From Chloroflexota bacterium (GTDB lineage: Bacteria; Chloroflexota; Dormibacteria; Dormibacterales; Dormibacteraceae): DNA of 19,160 nt. The position numbers and the translations under genes are program-made. Shown here one piece after another: positions 7,805-14,152 of the stretch. The stretch lies in contig VBJR01000048.1 of the NCBI GenBank assembly GCA_005880175.1, positions 1 to 19,160 on the forward strand, read 5' to 3'. Below the pieces are notes generated by a model. It worked only from the letters and a program-made list of their open reading frames with translations, had not been told where the DNA came from and ran no database searches. Numbering within the stretch: the stretch's first letter is position 1; each line of letters opens with the position of its first letter.

Positions 7805-8365
7805 TCACCGGGCCGGCGTCGCCCGCACCCCGGCCCGGGCCTCCTCGAAGCGCCCGAGCACGAACAGCACCAGGCTGAGGCGGTTCAGGTAGCGGCGCGC
7901 CTGGTCGTTGTCGAGGCCGCCGTCGCGGACCAGGGTGACGCAGCGGCGCTCCGCGCGGCGGACTATGGTGCGGGCCAGGTCGAGCGCGCCGGAGGCGGGT
8001 GTGGCGCCCGGCAGGACGAAGCCGTCCGGCATCGGGACCTCGGCCTCCAGCTCGGCCAGGAGCGCGTCCAGGGCGGCAACGTCGGCCTCCGACGTCCGGC
8101 CGAAGCGGCCCGTGGACCGGGGGTTCGTCGCCAGCTCGGCGCCGAGTCGGTAGAGGTCGCGCTGGAGCCGCTCCGCGATCTCCCGGACCCGCTCGACGGC
8201 CGTCAGCGCCTTGGCCAGCCCGATCGCGCTGGACGCCTCGTCCACGGTCCCGTACGCCTCGATGCGCAGGTCGTCCTTGGCCGCCCGGCCGCCGCCGAGC
8301 AGCCCGGTCGTGCCGTCGTCGCCGCCGCCGGCCAGCTCGTGCATCGCCTTCTTTCGCTCGGGCAC
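7805..8365 (-). CDS. Cob(I)alamin adenosyltransferase, PduO/MMAB type
   Basis: 186 aa. It transfers the adenosyl group of ATP to cob(I)alamin, giving adenosylcobalamin for B12-dependent mutases and similar enzymes. Family markers are the N-terminal ATP-binding GDDGTTGLLGGGR, the YGTVDEASSAIGLA helix, ARTIVRRAERR with its substrate-binding Arg residues, and LNRLS near the C-terminus. The protein is essentially one five-helix-bundle domain. Start is GTG 8365 or ATG 8344, seven codons in. A TAGAGT hexamer (minus strand, 8377-8372) ends 6 bp before the GTG, suggesting a leaderless transcript, whereas the ATG has a weak AAGAAGG upstream. It is divergent from the TenA-fold pair. No other cobalamin gene is in the window. 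Confidence 0.9.
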   Translation of the reverse strand: MPERKKAMHELAGGGDDGTTGLLGGGRAAKDDLRIEAYGTVDEASSAIGLAKALTAVERVREIAERLQRDLYRLGAELATNPRSTGRFGRTSEADVAALDALLAELEAEVPMPDGFVLPGATPASGALDLARTIVRRAERRCVTLVRDGGLDNDQARRYLNRLSLVLFVLGRFEEARAGVRATPAR

Positions 8366-8370
8366 AGGCC

Positions 8371-8377
8371 TACTCTA
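8371..8377. promoter_or_regulatory. Possible shared bidirectional -10 element
   Basis: TACTCTA read on + contains TACTCT (8371-8376); read on - it contains TAGAGT (8377-8372). Both fit TANNNT. Each hexamer is followed after exactly 6 bp by an in-frame GTG (8383 on +, 8365 on -), the geometry expected for leaderless transcripts. No convincing -35 is seen on either side. Confidence 0.35.
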
Positions 8378-9042
8378 TGCTCGTGACGTTGGCTGCCGAG
8401 ACGCTCATCGACGAGATCCGAGCCGACCTGTCGCCGGTCCGCGACCAGCTGCTGACGCACGCCTACGTCGCCGCGGTCGAGGAGGGGCTGATCCAGCTCG
8501 AGCAGCTGCGGCCGTTCGCCCGCGAGCAGCACGCGATCATCTCCAGCGACCTGCGCAGCGTCGCGCACCTGGTCAGCCGGTTCGGTCCCGACGTGTTCCT
8601 GGACGTGCTGGGCGGCGAGCACGCCGCGCTGCAGGCGCTGGGCACGTTCGCGACCGCGCTGGAGCTGACGGCCGCCGACCTGGAGGCGTACGAGCCGCTG
8701 CCCGGGGCGCACGCGTACGCGGCGTACATGGCGTGGCTGGGCGCGTACGGCTCGGACGCGGAGGTCGCGGCGGCCTACCTGGTCAACTTCCCGGCCTGGG
8801 GCGAGAGCTGCGCCAGGCTGAGCCGCGCCCTGACCGGCCGGTACGGGCTGACGCCGGACCAGGTCCGCTTCTTCGACCTGTTCGCGGAGCCGGACGGCGG
8901 CTTCGAGGAGAACGCGCGGCGGGTGATCGCGGCGGGCCTGGAGCGCGGGGTGTCCGAGCGGCGCATCCGGCGGGCGGCGCGGCTGCTCCAGGGCTACGAG
9001 CTGATGTATTGGGACACGCTGCTGGGTGAGCTTCAGCGCTGA
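8377..9042 (+). CDS. TenA/heme-oxygenase-fold protein lacking the thiaminase cysteine
   Basis: 221 aa all-helical protein of the TenA/PqqC-like heme-oxygenase fold. Family landmarks are LRPFAREQHAIISSDLRS (the helix equivalent to the TenA QDxxYL helix), AYAAYMAWLGAYG, and the final helix with the conserved glutamate in GYELMYWD. At the position of TenA's LPCYWxY segment it reads NFPAWGES, so the nucleophilic Cys is absent, and the QD aspartate is also not kept. It is therefore unlikely to be a thiaminase II; an iron-dependent redox enzyme of the same fold or a partner for the next gene are options. Start ATG 8377 or GTG 8383. Its 3' end overlaps the next gene by 17 bp, implying co-translation. 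Confidence 0.7.
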   Translation: MLVTLAAETLIDEIRADLSPVRDQLLTHAYVAAVEEGLIQLEQLRPFAREQHAIISSDLRSVAHLVSRFGPDVFLDVLGGEHAALQALGTFATALELTAADLEAYEPLPGAHAYAAYMAWLGAYGSDAEVAAAYLVNFPAWGESCARLSRALTGRYGLTPDQVRFFDLFAEPDGGFEENARRVIAAGLERGVSERRIRRAARLLQGYELMYWDTLLGELQR

Positions 9043-9664
9043 GCTGCGGCGCGCCGCAGATCCCATCTGGCAGGCGCAGCACGACCATGCCTTCGTCCGC
9101 GGCATCGGCGACGGGACCGTGGACGTGGAGCGGTTCAAGCGGTGGCTGCGGCAGGACTACCGGTTCCTGGTCGAGTACTGCCGCGTCTTCGCGCTGGCGG
9201 CGGCGCGGTCGCCCGACCTGGCCACGCTGCGGAAGTTCGCGGAGCTGCTCCAGGCGACGGCGGTGACCGAGATGGACCTGCACCGCTCGTACGCGGCGAG
9301 CTTCGGCATCGCGGCGGCGGAGCTGGAGGCGGAGGAGATGGCGCCGGTCACCCGCGCGTACACGGACTTCCTGGTCCGGACGGCGGCGACGGGCGACTTC
9401 GCGGAGCTGGCCGCCGCCGTCCTGCCCTGCATGTGGGGCTACAACGAGATCGGCCTGCGTCTCGCGGAGCGGGGCCGGCCGGCGGACGAGCGCTGCGCGG
9501 CGTGGATCGACGCGTACGCCGACCCGGGCTTCACGGAGCTGGCGGGGTGGTGCCGGGACCTGGTGGACCGGCTGGCGGAGGGAGCGGGCCCGGCGGTCCG
9601 GGCCCGGATGCGGGAGGCGTTCCTGGTCTCGAGCGGGCACGAGCTGGCGTTCTGGGACGTGTAG
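9026..9664 (+). CDS. tenA: TenA-type aminopyrimidine aminohydrolase (thiaminase II)
   Basis: 212 aa. TenA hydrolyses aminopyrimidine (and thiamin) to salvage HMP for thiamin synthesis in the cytosol. Aligned by eye with Bacillus TenA, nearly all active-site residues are kept: Asp in RQDYRFL (Asp44), Tyr in TRAYTDF (Tyr112), Cys135 in LPCMWGY at the same residue number, Tyr139 in the same segment, Tyr in IDAYAD (Tyr163) and Glu in SSGHELAFW (Glu205). The position equivalent to Tyr47 is Phe. GTG 9026 is the start, giving the FVRGIGDGTVDVERFKRWL segment its usual distance. It overlaps the preceding TenA-fold gene by 17 bp. No other thiamin gene is nearby and no TPP riboswitch was recognised upstream. 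Confidence 0.83.
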   Translation: MSFSAELRRAADPIWQAQHDHAFVRGIGDGTVDVERFKRWLRQDYRFLVEYCRVFALAAARSPDLATLRKFAELLQATAVTEMDLHRSYAASFGIAAAELEAEEMAPVTRAYTDFLVRTAATGDFAELAAAVLPCMWGYNEIGLRLAERGRPADERCAAWIDAYADPGFTELAGWCRDLVDRLAEGAGPAVRARMREAFLVSSGHELAFWDV

Positions 9665-9671
9665 CGGGCGC

Positions 9672-9701
9672 GGTGGCGGAGTTTGCCGTGCAACCGCCAC
9701 C
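9672..9701. terminator. Hairpin downstream of tenA
   Basis: GGTGGCGG (9672-9679) and CCGCCACC (9694-9701) are perfect 8-bp complements across a 14-nt loop, starting 8 bp after the tenA stop. It is a likely transcript end, without a T-run. Confidence 0.5.
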
Positions 9702-9761
9702 CCATGAGCTGGCCATGACGTGGCACCGGTCCGGCGAACCGGTCGGACGGACTTAACGGGT

Positions 9762-9767
9762 TAGAGT
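9762..9767 (+). promoter_or_regulatory. Possible -10 box upstream of the RadC-like gene
   Basis: TAGAGT, the same hexamer seen ahead of the adenosyltransferase gene, lies 26 bp before the GTG at 9794. No matching -35 is visible at 16-19 bp spacing. Confidence 0.25.
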
Positions 9768-9793
9768 TCCCACCCCGGCCGGTCGGGGCTACC

Positions 9794-10399
9794 GTGGCGG
9801 GCATGTTCGCCGGGCTCGACGACCGCCGCCTTCTCGCCGAGCTGCTCGGGCCGTCCACCGCCGCCGGGGTCGAGCACGTGCCCGTCGCCGCGCTGCTCGA
9901 CGCCGACGACGGGGAGCTGGCCGGCCTCGGCCTCGGTCCGGCCGCCCGGCGCCGGCTCCTGGCCGCCGCGGAGCTGGCCCGGCGGTTCCAGCCGGCGGCC
10001 GGTCCCCTGGACGAGCGCTGGGAGCGTCCGGAGCAGTTCCTGCCGCTATTGGAGCCGCTGCGGGCGGCGCCGGTCGAGGTGCTCGCCGTGGTGACGCTCG
10101 ACGCCCGCTTCGGGCTGCTCGGCGACCTGTGCACGGTGGCGTGGGGCGGCGTCATGCACGTCGGGGTGACCGCACGGGAGGTGTTCGCCCCCGCCATCCG
10201 GCGGCGAGGCGTGGCCGTCGTCCTCGCGCACAACCATCCCTCGGGCGATCCCGAGCCGAGTGCCGAGGACCGCGCCTTCACCCTGCTCATGGCACGGGCG
10301 GGCGCGGTCCTGGGCATCCAGGTGCTGGACCACCTGGTGGTGGCCCGGCGAGGCTACTTCAGCTTCGCCGAGGCCAGACTGCTCGGTCTCAGTAGATGA
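9794..10399 (+). CDS. RadC-like JAB-domain protein (UPF0758)
   Basis: 201 aa, slightly shorter than typical RadC (about 225). The N-terminal part (about 1-70) resembles the helix-hairpin-helix-like region (LLAELLGPS ... GLGLGPAARRRLLAAAELARRF). The C-terminal JAB/MPN domain has a full JAMM metal motif: Glu129 (AREVF), His146-x-His148 in HNHPSGDPEPS and Asp159. Proteins with this domain are zinc-dependent metalloprotease-like; the old link of RadC to DNA repair is doubtful and its function is unsettled. Start GTG 9794 or ATG 9803. The last 11 bp overlap the 3' end of the convergent LysM-CHAP gene. Confidence 0.85.
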   Translation: MAGMFAGLDDRRLLAELLGPSTAAGVEHVPVAALLDADDGELAGLGLGPAARRRLLAAAELARRFQPAAGPLDERWERPEQFLPLLEPLRAAPVEVLAVVTLDARFGLLGDLCTVAWGGVMHVGVTAREVFAPAIRRRGVAVVLAHNHPSGDPEPSAEDRAFTLLMARAGAVLGIQVLDHLVVARRGYFSFAEARLLGLSR

Positions 10400-11300
10400 A
10401 CCCGATGAGGGGGACGTCCTTCACGTGCAGGAGGCGCGTGTCGATCACGTCCCAGGCCTTGAAGTTCATCTCGGAGATCACGAACGACCCGTCGGCGTTG
10501 ACCTGCTCGACGTACGCCACGTGACCGTAGATCAGGCTCTCCCAGGTCACCATGATCGCCCCGGGCTCGGGCACCTGGCCCTCGGCGAAGCCCATGGCGC
10601 GGGCGTTGGCCCACCACATCCAGGCGTCGCCCGTCCAGGGCACGTACCGGCGGCTGGCGACGTACCAGGTGCACTGGCCGTAGGTGAACTTCGCGTTCGC
10701 GTACGGGCCGAGGGCCGGCGGGTTGTCCGAGGCCCGGCGCGGGAACAGCAGCGGCCCGCGGCCGTTCGGGACGACGAGCACGTCGCCCGCCTTCACGGTG
10801 GTGTCCCGGAGGTAGTTGAAGTCGACGATCGCCTCCTGGTCCACCTTGTAGGCGGCGGCGATCGTCTGGAGCGTGTCGTTCGGCCGGGCGACGACGACGA
10901 TGCCCTGGACCGGCGGGATCAGTAACTGGTCACCGGCCTTGACCAGGTCGCTCTTGGTCAGGTTCGCGGGATTGGACCAGCGCAGCTCGTCGGCGCTGAT
11001 GTTGAACTTCTTGGCGATGGCGTAGACGTCCTCGCCCTGACGCACCGTGTACTTCGTGGGCGTGTGCTGCACCGGCGCGTTGGCCGGGATGGCGATCGGC
11101 TTGATGATCGCTCCGGTCCGGCCCAGCTCCACCGAACCGGCGGTGCCGCCCTGGCCGAAGGCCTGGCCCTGGGCGTTGACCACACCGAGGCGCAGGCTGG
11201 CCGCCTGGGGCAGCCCCCTCGCTATTGACGCATAGCCGGAAAGACCGATCGCCACCACGAGCACCACGAGATGCACGAAGTAGCGGTGAAATACCGTCAC
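10389..11300 (-). CDS. Secreted LysM-CHAP peptidoglycan hydrolase
   Basis: 303 aa. A hydrophobic N-terminus (about 8-22, [17 protein letters not shown]) acts as signal or anchor. Two LysM repeats follow, about 83-130 ([16 protein letters not shown] to LIPP) and about 133-179 ([17 protein letters not shown] to VVPN), which bind glycan strands. The CHAP catalytic domain fills about 200-303 with Cys210 ([10 protein letters not shown]), His260 (GHVAYVEQV) and a following ISEMNF segment supplying the third polar residue. Such enzymes cut peptidoglycan peptide or amide bonds during growth. Start GTG 11300 has a strong G-rich Shine-Dalgarno (AGGGGGG) about 9 bp upstream. The gene has its own promoter and a hairpin leader. 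It overlaps the RadC-like gene tail-to-tail by 11 bp. Confidence 0.9.
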   Translation of the reverse strand: MTVFHRYFVHLVVLVVAIGLSGYASIARGLPQAASLRLGVVNAQGQAFGQGGTAGSVELGRTGAIIKPIAIPANAPVQHTPTKYTVRQGEDVYAIAKKFNISADELRWSNPANLTKSDLVKAGDQLLIPPVQGIVVVARPNDTLQTIAAAYKVDQEAIVDFNYLRDTTVKAGDVLVVPNGRGPLLFPRRASDNPPALGPYANAKFTYGQCTWYVASRRYVPWTGDAWMWWANARAMGFAEGQVPEPGAIMVTWESLIYGHVAYVEQVNADGSFVISEMNFKAWDVIDTRLLHVKDVPLIGFIY

Positions 11301-11310
11301 GTTCGTCTAC

Positions 11311-11355
11311 CCCCCTGTCAGATTCGCCCTCCCACAGGCGAAAAATTGACGGGGG
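11311..11355 (-). promoter_or_regulatory. Hairpin leader covering the LysM-CHAP Shine-Dalgarno
   Basis: Nested inverted repeats in the 5' leader. The outer arms are CCCCC (11311-11315) plus GTCA (11317-11320) against TGAC (11347-11350) plus GGGGG (11351-11355). The inner arms are TTCGCC (11323-11328) against GGCGAA (11337-11342) with an 8-nt loop. On the transcribed strand the G-run that serves as Shine-Dalgarno is in the outer stem. If transcription starts at about 11350, the pairing C-run would be outside the RNA, so the regulatory role depends on the real start site. Confidence 0.45.
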
Positions 11356-11357
11356 CA

Positions 11358-11387
11358 ACCCTAGCAAACTTCTCAAGAAGATGTCAA
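11358..11387 (-). promoter_or_regulatory. Sigma70-type promoter of the LysM-CHAP gene
   Basis: On the minus strand, consensus TTGACA (11387-11382), an 18-bp spacer and TAGGGT (11363-11358). The predicted start is around 11350, leaving a leader of about 50 nt. The spacer contains an inverted repeat, CTTCT-CA-AGAAG at 11369-11380, which could be an operator. Confidence 0.65.
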
Positions 11388-11437
11388 ACGGACGGACCTG
11401 GCTGGTTCGTTACGCTTTCCCGCCAGGCTGACGTCCA

Positions 11438-11443
11438 TATAAT
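11438..11443 (+). promoter_or_regulatory. -10 box of the moxR operon
   Basis: A perfect TATAAT lies 31 bp upstream of the moxR ATG, giving a leader of about 25 nt with two Shine-Dalgarno candidates (11453-11460 and GGAGGA 11464-11469). The -35 is weak; TTTCCC at 11416-11421 is the best spaced. Confidence 0.5.
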
Positions 11444-11474
11444 CCCCGTCAAGGGGAGGAGTCGGAGGACGGGT

Positions 11475-12452
<978 letters not shown>

Positions 12453-12482
12453 CGCACGGGCGACAGGGTCGCCGGGAACAAT

Positions 12483-12621
12483 GGGCTCCGCCCGAGTGAG
12501 TGAGTCCGTCTTCCCGAAGCCGCCGGACGCGGCGTTCAGACCCGAAGGGATGCGCCGGAGGCGCCCCCAACGTCCCGGACAAGAGGGGGGATTCCGGAAG
12601 GGGGGGCCTGCCCCCTCTTGC
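12483..12621 (+). repeat. Dispersed extragenic repeat, copy A
   Basis: About 139 bp, homologous in the same orientation to copy B (17114-17251). Blocks: 12483-12515 matches 17114-17146 at 29 of 33 positions; 12535-12580 matches 17167-17212 at 42 of 46. It contains small hairpins (GGGC/GCCC; GCGCC/GGCGC) and a 10-bp perfect inverted repeat, CAAGAGGGGG (12580-12589) with CCCCCTCTTG (12611-12620). It sits between moxR and the DUF58 gene, ending about 15 bp before the DUF58 ATG, so it is transcribed with the operon. Confidence 0.8.
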
Positions 12622-12635
12622 TCCAGCCGAGCGGG

Positions 12636-13826
12636 ATGAGCAGGGCCCTCCTCGGCCTCAGCCTCGCGCTCCTCTTCATCCTCGCCTACCTGACCGCGAT
12701 CAAGCCGGCCTACGTCCTGGCGTACGCGCTGGTGCTCCTGTTCGTCCTGGCCTGGGTGTGGCCCCGGCTGGCGGCCAGGGGCATCCGCATCCAGCGCACG
12801 CTGGACGCCGGCACGCCGACCGTCGGGGAGTCGTTCGAGGAGACGTTCACGGTCCGCAAGCAGGGCCGCGTCCCCGCGCCGTGGGTCGAGGTGATGGACC
12901 TCAGCCGGCTCAGCGACTACCAGCCGGGCCGGGTCGTCTCGCTCGGCCGCCAGGCGGTGACGTGGACGGCCCGGGGCGTGTACCGCCAGCGGGGCTGGGT
13001 GACGTTCGGGCCGACGCTGGTCCGCGTCAGCGAGCCGTTCGGCCTCTTCAGCCAGGAGGTCCGGCTCAACCAGAAGAACCAGGTGCTGGTCTACCCGCGG
13101 GTGCGGACGCTGCCCGAGCTGCTGATGCCGGCGACGCAGCACGCGGGCACGGCGCAGCGGTTCGGCAACTGGGCGGACTACCCGCCCGAGACCGGCGGCG
13201 TGCGCGAGTACACGACCGGGGACTCCTTCGGCCGGATCCACTGGCCGCTGTCGCACAAGCACCAGCGGCTGATGAGCAAGACGTTCGAGCAGCCGCTCAC
13301 CGCCGACCTGTGGATCGTGCTCGACCTCGACCGCGGAGTGCACCACGGCGACGGCGAGGAGTCGAGCGTCGAGTACGCGGTCAGCCTCGCCGCCTCGGTC
13401 GCGATGCAGATCCACAACCGCGGCCGGAAGGTGGGCCTGATCGCCAACGACGCCCGCGGCACGCTGCTGGAGCCGCACCGGGCCGTCCGCCAGGACCGCC
13501 TGATCCTCGACTACCTGGCCGTGGCCCGCGCCGACGGCCCCCAGCCGCTGGCCAGGGCGCTGGCCTGGGACCGGATCCGCCGGCTGCCCCGCCGGGCGAT
13601 CGCCGTGATCACGCCGAGCCCCGACCCCGGCTGGGTCCGGACGATGCAGGGCGTCCGCGGCCGCGGCACCTCGCTGCTCGCGTTCTACATCGACGCGTCG
13701 AGCTTCGGGGCGCCCGAGCCCAACCTCAGCTTCGACCTGGGTTCGGACGTGGACCTCTACGTCGTGCGGAAGGGCGACGACTTCGCCCGCCTGCTGAGGA
13801 CGCGCGATGCCGTCAGACTGGTCTAG
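12636..13826 (+). CDS. DUF58 domain protein (MoxR-associated)
   Basis: 396 aa. Two hydrophobic segments at the N-terminus (about 5-22 and 27-45) anchor it in the membrane. A beta-rich region follows (about 50-150), then the DUF58 core with GGVREYTTGDSFGRIHWPLS (Asp196 in the TGD) and TADLWIVLDLDR, the start of a von Willebrand A-like fold. The function is not known biochemically. Genes of this family stand between moxR and transglutaminase genes in many bacteria and are thought to act with them at the cell envelope. ATG 12636 is the start; the upstream GAGCGGG is a weak Shine-Dalgarno and the rest of the 5' side is repeat copy A. It ends TAG. Confidence 0.9.
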   Translation: MSRALLGLSLALLFILAYLTAIKPAYVLAYALVLLFVLAWVWPRLAARGIRIQRTLDAGTPTVGESFEETFTVRKQGRVPAPWVEVMDLSRLSDYQPGRVVSLGRQAVTWTARGVYRQRGWVTFGPTLVRVSEPFGLFSQEVRLNQKNQVLVYPRVRTLPELLMPATQHAGTAQRFGNWADYPPETGGVREYTTGDSFGRIHWPLSHKHQRLMSKTFEQPLTADLWIVLDLDRGVHHGDGEESSVEYAVSLAASVAMQIHNRGRKVGLIANDARGTLLEPHRAVRQDRLILDYLAVARADGPQPLARALAWDRIRRLPRRAIAVITPSPDPGWVRTMQGVRGRGTSLLAFYIDASSFGAPEPNLSFDLGSDVDLYVVRKGDDFARLLRTRDAVRLV

Positions 13827-14152
13827 ACGACTTGACCCGCATCCGTCGACGTCGGGAACGAGATGGCACCCGTGATCTGTCCGAGTGAGCTGAAGCACGA
13901 AGGCACGAAGCGCACGGAGACGCACGAAGGGCTTGGCGAGATGGTCACCAACGACCGCCGAAGACCACGTCGGGGTTGCTCCGGGAAGGAGGCGACGCGG
14001 CGGCACCCGGCGCTTCGTGCGTCTTCGTGTCCTCCGTGGCTTCGTGCTTCGATACGCTCAGAAGAGATCGCACGCGCCAATCTGTTCCGGAGTTGGCGTG
14101 GCTCGCCAGCGCGCCTGATTCGGGATCAATCGTCTAGCGGGAGGCACGGCTG
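13827..14152. other. Long intergenic region within the moxR operon
   Basis: 326 bp between the DUF58 and transglutaminase genes, unusual inside an operon of this type, where such genes normally touch. No gene is credible here. It is dominated by the CACGAAG inverted repeat (listed separately). The last part holds the transglutaminase Shine-Dalgarno GGGAGG (14139-14144). Confidence 0.7.
13892..14050. repeat. Long inverted repeat of CACGAAG units (MITE- or palindrome-like)
   Basis: The left arm (13892-13929) and the reverse complement of the right arm (14013-14050) are both 38 bp and agree at 33 positions with no gaps. Both are built from variations of CACGAAG/CACGGAG. The 83 bp between the arms carry no recognisable gene. 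As RNA this would form a very stable long hairpin inside the operon transcript. Similar CACGAAG-rich elements are common in environmental bacterial genomes, from memory. Confidence 0.8.

Noticed and set aside
8377..9664. PqqC (PQQ synthesis) for the TenA-fold pair
   Set aside because: The fold is shared, but no other pqq gene is present and the second protein carries TenA-specific Cys, Tyr and Glu residues.
11301..11474. A c-di-AMP (ydaO) riboswitch ahead of the LysM-CHAP gene
   Set aside because: Such riboswitches are common before cell-wall hydrolases, but the leader after the predicted promoter is only about 50 nt, far too short, and the conserved core motifs are not seen.
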